Shown: positions 20,043 to 29,153 of the stretch, one piece after another | Numbering within the stretch: the first letter of the stretch is position 1 | Layout: every line of letters begins with the position of its first letter | From: Mycolicibacterium parafortuitum | Lineage (GTDB): Bacteria; Actinomycetota; Actinomycetes; Mycobacteriales; Mycobacteriaceae | Assembly: GCF_010725485.1 (NCBI RefSeq) | Contig: NZ_AP022598.1 | Location: forward strand, 3,534,001-3,598,000 | DNA: 64,000 nt | Reading direction: 5' to 3' | Position numbers and translations under genes: made by a program | Notes under the pieces: generated by a model | The model's database searches: none | Seen by the model: the letters and a program-made list of their open reading frames with translations, nothing else | What the model was told of the DNA's origin: nothing

Positions 20043-21431
20043 GTGGCACCCTCGATCATCGACACCGTTGCGAACCTCGCCAAGCGTCGCGGGCTGGTTT
20101 TCCAGTCCGGCGAGATCTACGGCGGCACCAAATCCGCCTGGGATTACGGCCCGTTGGGCGTCGAGCTCAAGGAAAACATCAAGAAGCAGTGGTGGCGATC
20201 TGTCGTCACCAGCCGCGACGACGTCGTCGGCCTGGACAGCGCGATCATCCTGCCGCGCCAGGTGTGGGTCGCCTCCGGTCACGTCGAGGTGTTCAACGAC
20301 CCGCTGGTGGAATGCCTGAACTGTCACAAGCGGCACCGGCAGGACCACATGCAGGAGGCGTACGCGGAGAAAAAGGGTCTGGAGGACCCGGACTCGGTTC
20401 CGATGAGCGACATCGTCTGCCCGGACTGCGGCACCAAGGGGCAGTGGACCGAGCCGCGCGACTTCAACATGATGCTCAAGACCTACCTCGGCCCGATCGA
20501 GTCCGAGGAAGGTCTGCACTACCTGCGGCCCGAGACCGCGCAGGGCATCTTCGTCAACTTCGCCAACGTTGTCACCACCGCGCGCAAGAAGCCGCCGTTC
20601 GGTATCGGCCAGATCGGCAAGAGCTTCCGCAACGAGATCACCCCCGGCAACTTCATCTTCCGCACCCGCGAGTTCGAGCAGATGGAGATGGAGTTCTTCG
20701 TCGAGCCGTCCACCGCGGCCGAATGGCACAAGTACTGGATCGAGACCCGGCTGCAGTGGTACGTCGACCTCGGCATCGAGCGGGACAACCTGCGGCTGTA
20801 CGAACATCCCAAGGAGAAGCTGTCGCACTACTCCGACGGCACCACAGACATCGAGTACAAGTTCGGCTTCGCCGGCAACCCGTGGGGTGAGCTGGAAGGT
20901 ATCGCGAACCGGACCAACTTCGATTTGTCCACGCACTCAAAGCATTCCGGTGTCGACCTGTCGTTCTACGACCAGGCCAACGACACCCGCTACGTGCCGT
21001 ACGTGATCGAGCCGGCAGCCGGGCTGACCCGGTCGCTGATGGCGTTCCTGGTCGACGCGTACACCGAGGACGAGGCGCCCAACGCCAAGGGCGGGGTGGA
21101 CAAGCGCACCGTGCTGCGGCTGGATCCGCGGCTGGCGCCGGTCAAGGCCGCGGTGCTGCCGTTGTCGCGCCACGCCGACCTGTCGCCGAAGGCCCGCGAC
21201 CTGTCCGCCGAGCTGCGCCGCAACTGGAACGTCGAGTTCGACGACGCCGGTGCGATCGGTCGCCGCTACCGCCGTCAGGACGAGATCGGCACGCCGTACT
21301 GCATCACCGTGGACTTCGACTCGCTGGAGGACCACGCGGTCACCATCCGGGAGCGGGACTCGATGAGCCAGGAGCGCGTCGCGATCTCCGAGGTGTCGGA
21401 CTACCTGGCCGTCCGCCTCAAAGGCTGCTAA
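20043..21431 (+). CDS. glyS: Glycyl-tRNA synthetase (dimeric alpha2 type)
   Basis: 462 residues, class II synthetase. It has the characteristic start [20 protein letters not shown] and [13 protein letters not shown], an inserted zinc-ribbon-like CLNCHKRH and CPDCGTKG, motif 2 in [19 protein letters not shown], and motif 3 around [14 protein letters not shown]. It charges tRNA-Gly in the cytoplasm. The GTG start fits the family N-terminus. It is transcribed divergently from smtB. Its stop is followed at once by a hairpin repeat. Confidence 0.96.
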   Translation: MAPSIIDTVANLAKRRGLVFQSGEIYGGTKSAWDYGPLGVELKENIKKQWWRSVVTSRDDVVGLDSAIILPRQVWVASGHVEVFNDPLVECLNCHKRHRQDHMQEAYAEKKGLEDPDSVPMSDIVCPDCGTKGQWTEPRDFNMMLKTYLGPIESEEGLHYLRPETAQGIFVNFANVVTTARKKPPFGIGQIGKSFRNEITPGNFIFRTREFEQMEMEFFVEPSTAAEWHKYWIETRLQWYVDLGIERDNLRLYEHPKEKLSHYSDGTTDIEYKFGFAGNPWGELEGIANRTNFDLSTHSKHSGVDLSFYDQANDTRYVPYVIEPAAGLTRSLMAFLVDAYTEDEAPNAKGGVDKRTVLRLDPRLAPVKAAVLPLSRHADLSPKARDLSAELRRNWNVEFDDAGAIGRRYRRQDEIGTPYCITVDFDSLEDHAVTIRERDSMSQERVAISEVSDYLAVRLKGC

Positions 21432-21500
21432 GTCGCGAGCGTGCGTGTCAGAGCCCGACACGCCGCGTGATGTGCAGACTTCACGCATGTTCACGCGACC
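21432..21500 (+). repeat. Hairpin repeat, copy A (left arm of inverted pair)
   Basis: A roughly 69-base element opening GTCGCGAGCGTGCGTGTC. It contains a perfect hairpin GCGTGTC / GACACGC (21443-21449 and 21457-21463) with a seven-base loop, then the conserved blocks GACACGCCGCGT and ACTTCACGCA. An inverted copy lies at 22345-22414. The element starts directly after the glyS stop and its far end contains the stop codon of the DUF559 gene. It could also serve as a factor-independent-like terminator, although no T run follows. Confidence 0.8.
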
Positions 21501-22405
21501 CGGATACGTCGCGCCATCTCGTGCTCTATGCGACGGACCATGTCCTGGGGGTGCGTGCGCACATCGTCGGCGACGATCGAGATCATCGTCCAATCGAGCT
21601 CGGCCAGCGCCGCACGCTTCTGCCGATCTCTGGTGAATTGCTCGCGGTCGCTGTGCCAGTCGAAGCCGTCGTACTCCACGGCCACCCCGTACTGCGGCCA
21701 GGCGAAGTCGAGTCGCCAGGTCCGGCGGCTCCGATCGACGATCACGTACTGCAACACCGGCGTCGGCAGCCCGCCGTCGAGCATCGCCAGTCTCGCCTCG
21801 CTTTCCATCGGTGACTCCGCCAGGCCGTCGGCCAACGGGATGAGGTCCCGGACCGCGACGATGCCGCGGCGTCCGGCCTGTCGGGTCGCCGCCTCCGTCA
21901 GTCCGCGCCGGTCGCAGGCGCGGCTGCGCAGCGCGGCATCCAGTGTCGCCAGCGCGCGGGGCCGGCGCAGCGACCGTGCTACCTCGACCGCGGTCCAGGC
22001 GGCGGTGGTCGCGGGCCTGCCCTCCACCACGCTCAGGGGTGCTCCGTCGCGGCGATGCACGATGAGCCCGTCGGAGTTGCGCAGTTGGTGTCCCTGCGGA
22101 TTGAGAGCGTGGATGTCTCTGGTGTCCTCGGTGTCGAAACCGTAAGCGGCTGCGGCGGTTCCCAGGCAGACGGCGACCGGTTCGCCCGCCCGTAGATCGA
22201 GGCCGCGAAGTCGCACGGGAACGTCGGGCTGGTCATGGCTGTACACGCCCGGCCACACCTTGATCAGACCACCCTCGCGGATCTCGATGTCCAGACGGCT
22301 GCGGGTGAGGAACGCCAGCAGTTGGCCGGTCGTGGGGATGGCCTCTGCGCGACGAGCGTGCGTGAAGTTCGCGAAATACGCGGCGTGTCCGCCGCAGACA
22401 CGCAC
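21491..22405 (-). CDS. DUF559 endonuclease-like protein with AbiEi-like N-terminus
   Basis: 304 residues. The C-terminal third has the DUF559 / very-short-patch-repair-like nuclease core: RLDFAWPQYGVAVEYDG, then RDRQKRAALAELDW and a terminal helix with VRRIEHEM, a PD-(D/E)xK-type pattern. The N-terminal region (GGLIKVWPGVYSHDQPDVP) resembles the winged helix of AbiEi-type antitoxin domains. The GTG start and the TGA stop both lie inside copies of the flanking inverted hairpin repeat, so the first 15 or so residues are repeat-encoded. Function is unknown; a DNA-cleaving or toxin-like role is possible but unproven. Confidence 0.78.
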   Translation of the reverse strand: MRVCGGHAAYFANFTHARRAEAIPTTGQLLAFLTRSRLDIEIREGGLIKVWPGVYSHDQPDVPVRLRGLDLRAGEPVAVCLGTAAAAYGFDTEDTRDIHALNPQGHQLRNSDGLIVHRRDGAPLSVVEGRPATTAAWTAVEVARSLRRPRALATLDAALRSRACDRRGLTEAATRQAGRRGIVAVRDLIPLADGLAESPMESEARLAMLDGGLPTPVLQYVIVDRSRRTWRLDFAWPQYGVAVEYDGFDWHSDREQFTRDRQKRAALAELDWTMISIVADDVRTHPQDMVRRIEHEMARRIRVA

Positions 22406-22414
22406 GCTCGCGAG
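22345..22414 (-). repeat. Hairpin repeat, copy B (right arm of inverted pair)
   Basis: Reverse-oriented copy of the element at 21432-21500. The outer 17 bases TCGCGAGCGTGCGTGTC, the block GACACGCCGCGT and the block ACTTCACGCA are identical, while the hairpin loop (TGCGGCG against AGAGCCC in copy A) and the spacer differ. Conserved stem with variable loop suggests selection for a structure. An outer repeat GAGCGTGCGTG / CACGCACGCTC gives an alternative larger fold in this copy. It carries the GTG start of the DUF559 gene. Confidence 0.8.
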
Positions 22415-22423
22415 GAAGGGGGG

Positions 22424-24421
22424 TTAGAAGCGGCCGCCGCCGCCGCTGAAGCCGCCGCCTCCTCCGCCGCCTCCGAAGCCGCCGCCTCCGAAGCCGCCGC
22501 CGAAGCCTCCTCCGCCGAGGCCGCCGCGTAGCACGCCGGAGAGCACGTTGCCGATCAGGATGCCGCCGATCACGGCGCCCATCTGACCGCCGCCCCCGCC
22601 GCCACCGTAGGGGCCCCGGAAGTGCTGCTGGGCGGCGGTGACGTCCGCGTTGGCCAGCGACTGCGCCTGCGCCGCCAGCATCGCCGCGCCGTTGGCGTGC
22701 GCGATCGCCTCGGTCAGGTTGACATCCTGCTTGTCGCGCGCGGCCTGAAGTTGGCGCACCGCCTCCGCGAGCCGGGTCCTGGCCTCGGGCCCGATCGCGC
22801 CGCGGCGGGTGTCGATGTAGTCCGATACCGCGCGCACCCGCGATTGCGCGTTGAACAGCGCCTGGTCGAAGGTGCGGCTGAGCCGCTCGGCCGTCTCCCG
22901 CTCCTGCGCGACCTCGGCCAGCAGCCGGTCCAGTTCGGCGTCGGCCTGGGTGAGTCGGGTGAACGCGCCGAGCGGGTCGCTGTCGCCGGTGCTCTGGGCG
23001 TGCGACACCGCTTGCACCGCAGCGTCTCTGGCCTCGCTGAGCTCGGTGGCCACCGCGACAGAGCCGTGCGCGAGGCCCTGCCCGAGCTGGGCGCCGGCCT
23101 GGTTGATGCCGTTCTGGATGTCGGCGATCACCGCGGGCAGCCCCGCGACGGCGCGGTTGATGTCGGTCGACGCGCTGTCGACGGCATCGAGCAGCGTGCG
23201 CGCCTGACCGAGCGCGGCCTCGGCGGCGTGGATCGCGTCCACCAGGCCGCCCTGCTTGTCGGCCGGGCGTGACACCAGGGTGCGTGCGGTGCTGATGCTC
23301 TGATCGGCGAACTCCAGCCGCTGTCGCGCCTCGTCGATGTTGTCCGACACCGAAACCAGTGCGGTCTCGGCGAATTGGGACTTCAGCTGCGCCAGGGTCT
23401 GCTCGGCCGGGGCGAGCCGCGCGGTCAGATCCACCATCTGCTGGGTCAGCGTGTCGAGCCGGCTCGGGGCGTTGATCACCAGATCCCGCAACGCGGCGAA
23501 CGCCTCGCGCTGCGCTTCGAGTTCGTCGTCGGCCTTGGCCGCCGACACGATCACCCGGGTGAGCAGTTCCCGCCGCTGCGCCGGGGTCTCGGGCACCGCG
23601 TCGTCGAGGATGTGCCGCACGTTGAGCGCCTCGGCCAGCGTCGCTTTGGCGTTGGCCACCGCGCGGGTGAACGGTGCGGTGTCCTGCGGGCCGAACTCCT
23701 CGACCGCCAGCGTCAGTTCGCTCTCACTGGTACGCACCTCGTTGTCGACGTCGACGACGATCTTGCGGGACAGGTCGTCGAGGGCGTCGAGCGGAACCGC
23801 GGCCAGCGCGTGGGGGTCCGACGGATCAACCCGCTGCGCGGCCGCGAAATCGGCCTCCCGGCGCTTGCGCCGGCGCCGCCGCTGCCACAGCACCAGGATC
23901 GCCAGGGCCAGCGCGATCAGCGCCAGCACGATCAGCACCGCGAACCAGCTGACCGAACTGCCGGACCCGGCCAGACCCTCGGCGGCGGCCACCGCGGCGC
24001 CGGCCCAGTCCCCGTTGCGCAGCCGCGGTTCCACCTGGTCGCGCCGGATCTCGTCGACGTCGGCGCGTACCGCGCCGCCCTTCGGCGTGAGCAGCGCGTA
24101 CGCGCGGTCGACCGTCGCCACCGCGAGGATCACGTCCTGGCTGCCCAGATCGCTGCGCTGGAAGGTGGTCTGTGCCCACGACTGCGCGCTCTGCCCGGAG
24201 AAGGTCTCGACGTACACCACCCACAGCCGGATGCGGTTGTCGTCGTAGAGCCGGTTGATCGCGGTCTGCACCTCGTCGGTGCCCGCGGCGTCGAGCGCAC
24301 CGGCGTTGTCGGTCAGATAGCTGGGCAGCCGCATCGGCGGATCGGCCACCGCGGCGGGCGAACACAGAAGTCCGGCGGTCAGGACGGCGAGCAGCAGGGG
24401 CAGCAGGCGGGCGACACGCAT
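22424..24421 (-). CDS. TPM-domain membrane protein (Rv2345-like)
   Basis: 665 residues: signal peptide ([20 protein letters not shown]), a TPM domain with [13 protein letters not shown] and [19 protein letters not shown], one membrane helix ([21 protein letters not shown]) followed by a basic [10 protein letters not shown] stop-transfer, then a long cytoplasmic alpha-helical/coiled-coil region and a Gly-rich tail ending in [11 protein letters not shown] domains are linked to photosystem repair in plants and to unknown roles in bacteria. It shares a 73-base divergent promoter region with dgt. Confidence 0.88.
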   Translation of the reverse strand: MRVARLLPLLLAVLTAGLLCSPAAVADPPMRLPSYLTDNAGALDAAGTDEVQTAINRLYDDNRIRLWVVYVETFSGQSAQSWAQTTFQRSDLGSQDVILAVATVDRAYALLTPKGGAVRADVDEIRRDQVEPRLRNGDWAGAAVAAAEGLAGSGSSVSWFAVLIVLALIALALAILVLWQRRRRRKRREADFAAAQRVDPSDPHALAAVPLDALDDLSRKIVVDVDNEVRTSESELTLAVEEFGPQDTAPFTRAVANAKATLAEALNVRHILDDAVPETPAQRRELLTRVIVSAAKADDELEAQREAFAALRDLVINAPSRLDTLTQQMVDLTARLAPAEQTLAQLKSQFAETALVSVSDNIDEARQRLEFADQSISTARTLVSRPADKQGGLVDAIHAAEAALGQARTLLDAVDSASTDINRAVAGLPAVIADIQNGINQAGAQLGQGLAHGSVAVATELSEARDAAVQAVSHAQSTGDSDPLGAFTRLTQADAELDRLLAEVAQERETAERLSRTFDQALFNAQSRVRAVSDYIDTRRGAIGPEARTRLAEAVRQLQAARDKQDVNLTEAIAHANGAAMLAAQAQSLANADVTAAQQHFRGPYGGGGGGGQMGAVIGGILIGNVLSGVLRGGLGGGGFGGGFGGGGFGGGGGGGGFSGGGGRF

Positions 24422-24494
24422 GTCCGCCAATCTAGTGCGGCGCACCCGCACACCTGCGCTTCGCGGGCCATCGGCCCTGGCAGACTGTGCTTCG

Positions 24495-25760
24495 GTGTCC
24501 ACAGAATTCACGCAACCCGACCCCTACGGGGAGTTCGACCGCCAACGTTGGGTGGCCGAACAGCCCAAGGCTGCCGCGTTGCCGGGCACCGCCGCCGAAC
24601 ACCGCACCGACTTCGCCCGGGACCGGGCCCGGGTGCTGCACTCGGCGGCGCTGCGGAGGCTGGCCGACAAGACCCAGGTCGTCGGGCCCCGGCAGAGCGA
24701 GACGCCGCGGACCCGGCTGACGCATTCGCTGGAGGTCGCCCAGATCGGGCGCGGTATGGCCGTCGGGCTGGGCGCCGACGCCGACCTGGTGGATTTGGCC
24801 GGCTTGGCGCACGACATCGGGCACCCGCCGTACGGCCACAACGGCGAACGCGCGCTCAACGAACTCGCCGCGGCCTGCGGCGGATTCGAGGGCAACGCCC
24901 AGAACTTCCGCATCCTGACCCGGTTGGAGCCGAAAGTCCTTGACGGTCAACAGCGCAGCGCGGGGCTGAACCTGACCCGCGCCGCGCTCGACGCGGTCAC
25001 CAAATATCCGTGGTTCCGCCCGCCCGAGGGCGGCAAGTTCGGGTTCTACGACGACGACGCCGAGATGGCGGCCTGGGTGCGCGGGGACGCCCCCGAGCGC
25101 CGGCAGTGCCTGGAGGCACAGATCATGGACTGGGCCGACGACGTCGCGTACTCGGTGCACGACGTCGAGGACGGCGTGATCTCGGGCCGCATCGACCTGC
25201 GGGTGCTCGCCGACGACGACGCCGTCAACGCGCTGGGCCGGCTCGGGCAGTCGCACGGGATGGGCGGCGGACTGGCCGCGGCGGATCTCGTCGAGGCCGC
25301 CGAGCGGCTGTCGGTGCTGCCGGCGGTCGCGGCGGTCGGCAAGTACGACGGCACGCTGGCCGCGTCGGTGGCACTCAAGACCATGACCAGCGAGCTGGTC
25401 GGGCGGTTCGTGTCATCGGCGATCGCGGCGACCCGCAACATCACCGGACCGGGCCGGCTGGTGCGCTACCGGACCAACCTCGAGGTACCGACGGTGGTGC
25501 GGGCCGAGGTGGCGGTGCTGAAGATCCTCGCGCTGCAGTTCATCATGTCGGATCCGCCACATCTGGATCTGCAGGCCCAGCAGCGCGAACGCGTCGAGGC
25601 GGTGGTCGAGTTCGTCTCCGCCAACGCTCCTGCGTCGCTGGATCCGCTGTTCGTCCCGGAGTTCAACGCCGCCCCCGACGACGCCGCCCGGCTGCGGGTC
25701 GTGATCGACCAGGTGGCGTCGTACACCGAGGGCCGGCTGGAGCGACTCGAACCCGCATAG
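24495..25760 (+). CDS. dgt: Deoxyguanosinetriphosphate triphosphohydrolase (dGTPase)
   Basis: 421 residues of the HD superfamily. The metal site is visible in [14 protein letters not shown] and [18 protein letters not shown], with a later [16 protein letters not shown]. It splits dGTP (and possibly other dNTPs) into deoxynucleoside and triphosphate. The GTG giving [15 protein letters not shown] is preferred; an ATG at 24420 would add 25 residues overlapping the divergent gene. dnaG follows 31 bases downstream, as in other mycobacteria. Confidence 0.95.
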   Translation: MSTEFTQPDPYGEFDRQRWVAEQPKAAALPGTAAEHRTDFARDRARVLHSAALRRLADKTQVVGPRQSETPRTRLTHSLEVAQIGRGMAVGLGADADLVDLAGLAHDIGHPPYGHNGERALNELAAACGGFEGNAQNFRILTRLEPKVLDGQQRSAGLNLTRAALDAVTKYPWFRPPEGGKFGFYDDDAEMAAWVRGDAPERRQCLEAQIMDWADDVAYSVHDVEDGVISGRIDLRVLADDDAVNALGRLGQSHGMGGGLAAADLVEAAERLSVLPAVAAVGKYDGTLAASVALKTMTSELVGRFVSSAIAATRNITGPGRLVRYRTNLEVPTVVRAEVAVLKILALQFIMSDPPHLDLQAQQRERVEAVVEFVSANAPASLDPLFVPEFNAAPDDAARLRVVIDQVASYTEGRLERLEPA

Positions 25761-25791
25761 CGGCGCGGCGGCCGGGTTCTAGACTGACCGG

Positions 25792-27738
25792 GTGGCGGCC
25801 GAAGCGACTCGAGGTAGGGGCAGGATCCCCGATCGCGACATCGCCGCCATCCGCGAACGCGTCAACATCGAGGACCTCGTCGGCGACTACGTCCAGTTGC
25901 GCCGCGCGGGCGCGGACTCGCTCAAGGGGTTGTGCCCGTTCCACGACGAGAAATCCCCGTCGTTCCATGTGCGCCCGAACCACGGCCACTTCCACTGTTT
26001 CGGTTGCGGCGAGGGCGGCGACGTCTATGCGTTCCTGCAGAAGATCGAGCACGTCAGCTTCGTCGAGGCCGTCGAACTGCTCGCCGACCGGGTGGGTTAC
26101 ACCGTCACCTACACCGGTTCGTCCACCACCAACGTCCAGCGCGACCGGGGTAGCCGCAGCAGGCTGCTGGCCGCCAACGCCGCCGCGCAGGAGTTCTACG
26201 CCGAGCAGCTGACCAGCGAGGAGGCCGCGCCGGCCCGCCAGTACCTGCTCGAGCGCAACTTCGATGCTGCCGCCGCGGCCAGGTTCGGCTGCGGATTCGC
26301 CCCGTCCGGGTGGGACACCCTGACGAAACATCTGCTGCGCAAGGGGTTCGAGTTCAAGGAGCTGGAGGCCGCGGGTCTGTCGCGCGAAGGCAGGCGCGGC
26401 CCGATGGACCGGTTCCACCGGCGGCTGCTGTGGCCGATCCGCGCCGGCGGCGGTGAAGTCATCGGGTTCGGCGCCCGGCGGATCTTCGACGACGACCCGA
26501 TGGAAGCGAAGTACGTCAACACCCCCGAGACCGTGCTGTACAAGAAGTCGTCGGTGCTGTTCGGGCTGGACCTGGCCAAGCGGGACATCGCCAAGGCGCA
26601 TCGCGCGGTCGTGGTCGAGGGCTACACCGACGTGATGGCGATGCACCTGGCGGGGGAGACCACCGCGGTCGCGTCGTGCGGCACCGCGTTCGGCGAGTCG
26701 CACCTGGCGTTGCTGCGCCGGCTGATGATGGACGACAACTGGTACCGCGGTGAGCTGATCTTCGTGTTCGACGGCGACGCGGCAGGTCAGGCCGCCGCGC
26801 TGAAGGCGTTCGACGGCGACCAGCAGGTCGCGGGCAAGTCGTTCGTCGCGATCGCCGCGGACGGGATGGATCCGTGTGACCTGCGGCTGAAGTCCGGCGA
26901 CGGTGCGCTGCGCGACCTGGTGGCCCGCCGGATCCCGATGTTCGAGTTCGCGGTGCGCAGCCTGATCCCGCCCGGTGACGTGCTCGACAACGATCCGCAG
27001 GCGCAGGTCGACGCGCTGCGCCAGTGCGTTCCGCTGGTGGCCAGGATCCGCGACTACGCGCTGCGCGACGAGTACGCGCGCCGGCTGGCCGGCTGGACGG
27101 GCTGGCGCGACGAGGGGCAGGTGCTGACCCGGGTCCGCGAGGTGGCCGGCCAGCGCGGGATGCCGGACCGGTCGCGGCGGCGCGGCGCGGCCCAGCCCGC
27201 CCAGACGCCCCGCGCGCAGTCCGGTTCGATGACCGAGAACATGCGCCCCGACCCGGCCGATCCGACGCTGTGGCCGCAGCGGGAAGCACTCAAGTCGGCG
27301 CTGCAGTTCCCGGCGCTGGCCGGTCCGGTGTTCGACTCGCTGACCGCCGACAGCTTCACCCATCCCGGCTACGCCGCGGTGCGCGCGGCGATCGAGGCCT
27401 GCGGCGGGACCGCGGCCGGGCTCAGCGGCGCGCAGTGGATCGAGGCGGTGCGCGAGCAGGCGGCCTCTCCGCAGACGGCCACCCTGGTCAACGAGTTGAG
27501 CGTCGAGGCGATCAACGCCGACGACGAGAAGCTGCCCCGTTACATCGGCGGCGTGCTCGCACGCCTGCAGGAGGTGTGGATCGGCCGGCAGATCGCCGAG
27601 GTCAAGTCCAAGCTGCAGCGCATGTCGCCGGTCGAACAGGGCGACGAGTATCACGCCCTGTTCGGGGACCTGGTGGCGATGGAGTCCTACCGCCGCAGCC
27701 TGCTGGAACAGGCCAGCGGTAACGACATGACTGCGTGA
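25792..27738 (+). CDS. dnaG: DNA primase DnaG
   Basis: 648 residues. The N-terminal zinc finger is CPFHDEKSP followed by HCFGCGEGG (CHC2 type). The TOPRIM catalytic core shows VVVEGYTDVMAMHLAG and VFDGDAAGQAA. The C-terminal region is the helicase-interacting domain. It makes RNA primers for lagging-strand synthesis. The GTG start adds a few residues before the conserved GRIPDRDIAAIRERV, so an exact start is uncertain by a handful of codons. Confidence 0.96.
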   Translation: MAAEATRGRGRIPDRDIAAIRERVNIEDLVGDYVQLRRAGADSLKGLCPFHDEKSPSFHVRPNHGHFHCFGCGEGGDVYAFLQKIEHVSFVEAVELLADRVGYTVTYTGSSTTNVQRDRGSRSRLLAANAAAQEFYAEQLTSEEAAPARQYLLERNFDAAAAARFGCGFAPSGWDTLTKHLLRKGFEFKELEAAGLSREGRRGPMDRFHRRLLWPIRAGGGEVIGFGARRIFDDDPMEAKYVNTPETVLYKKSSVLFGLDLAKRDIAKAHRAVVVEGYTDVMAMHLAGETTAVASCGTAFGESHLALLRRLMMDDNWYRGELIFVFDGDAAGQAAALKAFDGDQQVAGKSFVAIAADGMDPCDLRLKSGDGALRDLVARRIPMFEFAVRSLIPPGDVLDNDPQAQVDALRQCVPLVARIRDYALRDEYARRLAGWTGWRDEGQVLTRVREVAGQRGMPDRSRRRGAAQPAQTPRAQSGSMTENMRPDPADPTLWPQREALKSALQFPALAGPVFDSLTADSFTHPGYAAVRAAIEACGGTAAGLSGAQWIEAVREQAASPQTATLVNELSVEAINADDEKLPRYIGGVLARLQEVWIGRQIAEVKSKLQRMSPVEQGDEYHALFGDLVAMESYRRSLLEQASGNDMTA

Positions 27739-27799
27739 TGGCGATAGGCGGGTTAAGGTGATGGCAGCTGTAATCCGTCGGGGAGAAGGTGAGCGTCTC

Positions 27800-28111
27800 G
27801 TGCTCGTAGGCAAGATCCAGACGAACAAGTCTCGTGTGATCGCCGGGGCCATCGCGGCCGCGGCCGTCGCGCTGCCGCTCTATGCGTCCCTGACCACCGC
27901 CGACGGTGCGGTCGAGACCACCGCGGCCCCGCGCTGCCTGGCGTGGTTCGGCAACCAGGCCGACGGCCACTGCCTGTCCTACTCCAACGGCCAGGGCGTC
28001 GCGATCGGTTCGCCGAACGTCGGCATCGGCTACGGCGGCTCCTACGGCGTCTGGGGCGTCCAGACCGGCCCGCTGCTGCCGGGCACCACGATCAGCCAGC
28101 CCATCGGCTGA
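27800..28111 (+). CDS. Small conserved secreted mycobacterial protein
   Basis: 103 residues with a basic N-terminus, a hydrophobic segment AGAIAAAAVALPLYASLTTA and a small mature domain with CLAWFGNQADGHCLSYSNG and Gly-rich IGSPNVGIGYGGSYG. Two cysteines may form a disulfide. The GTG at 27800 is chosen because GGGAGAAGG lies ten bases upstream; the longer ATG at 27758 would place this ribosome site inside the gene. Function unknown. Confidence 0.7.
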   Translation: MLVGKIQTNKSRVIAGAIAAAAVALPLYASLTTADGAVETTAAPRCLAWFGNQADGHCLSYSNGQGVAIGSPNVGIGYGGSYGVWGVQTGPLLPGTTISQPIG

Positions 28112-28121
28112 CGGCTCTTCG

Positions 28122-28373
28122 TCACTGATTTTTCTTCACGATCGGCTCCGGCTCGAGGACCTCGGTGCCGGAGTCGATTCGTGTCAGCTTCACCATCGCC
28201 GGGTCGGGGGACACCCGCTCGGCGATTTTGCGTCGCCCGGCCTCGATGACGGCCTTGGCCGCCGGGCTGCTCGTGACGGCGCGGTAGGTCCCTGAGATCT
28301 GCTCGAAACGGCGCCGTCCGGCCTTCGTTCCCATCACGTAGCCGACAGCAGCTGCGGCGACATACCCGATCAC
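28122..28373 (-). CDS. Small conserved protein (Rv2342-like)
   Basis: 83 residues: a short hydrophobic start (MIGYVAAAAVGYVMGTKAG) followed by a basic, helical body (RRRFEQISGTYRAV, EAGRRKIAERV) and a charged tail. It may be a membrane-anchored cytoplasmic protein. M. tuberculosis has a similar small gene between dnaG and the asparagine tRNA. It converges on the secreted-protein gene with ten bases between them. Function unknown. Confidence 0.75.
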   Translation of the reverse strand: MIGYVAAAAVGYVMGTKAGRRRFEQISGTYRAVTSSPAAKAVIEAGRRKIAERVSPDPAMVKLTRIDSGTEVLEPEPIVKKNQ

Positions 28374-28472
28374 AGGTGCCCTCCAGAGTCTCGATGGGTC
28401 AGCGTGGTTGGTCTGTGGTGTCGGTGTCCATCCTGCCTCACATGCCCGGCGGTCGGCTCACCGCAGGACGCA

Positions 28473-28503
28473 TTGGCACCGGCGTACCGACGTAGGCTAG
28501 AGT
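28473..28503 (+). promoter_or_regulatory. Possible promoter of tRNA-Asn
   Basis: TTGGCA at 28473 and TAGGCT at 28493 or TAGAGT at 28498 could form a -35/-10 pair about 40-50 bases before the tRNA. The spacing is 14 or 19 bases, neither ideal, so the call is tentative. The rest of the 169-base gap between the small gene and the tRNA shows nothing else. Confidence 0.35.
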
Positions 28504-28542
28504 GCTCTCTGGCTCGCGGCGCAGGCCGTCGCGGGAGGGTAA

Positions 28543-28615
<73 letters not shown>

Positions 28616-28664
28616 CCACGAAACCGTCCGTGCCGGAGGGTATTTGCGCCCGTATCCTGAGCCC

Positions 28665-29153
28665 ATGCGAGTCACGCGCGCTCGGGTAGGGCATCTGACC
28701 TCGGCGATGCTGTCGGCGGTCGCGATCACCGCGGCCGGCTGCGGCGGGAGCCCACCGTCACCGGAGCCGACGAACACCGCCGACTGCGGGCCGGGACCGG
28801 CCGCCCAGGACGTGGAAGCGGAGTACGCGCTGTTGCCACCGGGGCCGTGGCGCGAGGCAAGCCGGGGCAGCGCGGCCGACTGCGGTCTGCAGTGGGTCGT
28901 GGTCACCTCGGGCGATCAGCCCGACAGCCCGCAGCAGGTGCTGTTCTTCGACGAGGGCGCCCCGGTGGGATCCCCGACCATGGAACCCCGGCCGTACATC
29001 ACCGTGACGCCACAGGGCGAGCACGACGCCGTCGTGCAGTACCAGTGGCGTCAGGGGCAGGACGAGCCGTGCTGCCCGAGCGGGAGCGGCAGCGTGCGGG
29101 TCACGATCGAGGACGGCAGGCTCACCGTCCTCGATCCGATCCCGAACGAATGA
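28665..29153 (+). CDS. lppQ: Lipoprotein of the LppP/LprE type (LppQ-like)
   Basis: 162 residues. The signal sequence ends in a lipobox-like VAITAAGC followed by GGSPPSPEP, so lipid attachment at the Cys and cell-envelope location are expected. The mature domain contains LLPPGPWREAS, DCGLQWVVV, VLFFDEGAPVGS and CCPSGSGSVRVT, matching small mycobacterial lipoproteins of unknown function. Its ATG lies 50 bases after the tRNA. The stop touches that of the convergent acyl-CoA enzyme gene. Confidence 0.85.
   Translation: MRVTRARVGHLTSAMLSAVAITAAGCGGSPPSPEPTNTADCGPGPAAQDVEAEYALLPPGPWREASRGSAADCGLQWVVVTSGDQPDSPQQVLFFDEGAPVGSPTMEPRPYITVTPQGEHDAVVQYQWRQGQDEPCCPSGSGSVRVTIEDGRLTVLDPIPNE

Noticed and set aside
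22427..22600. GGX-type tandem repeats
   Set aside because: They are codons of the Gly-rich tail of the TPM protein, not an independent repeat array.
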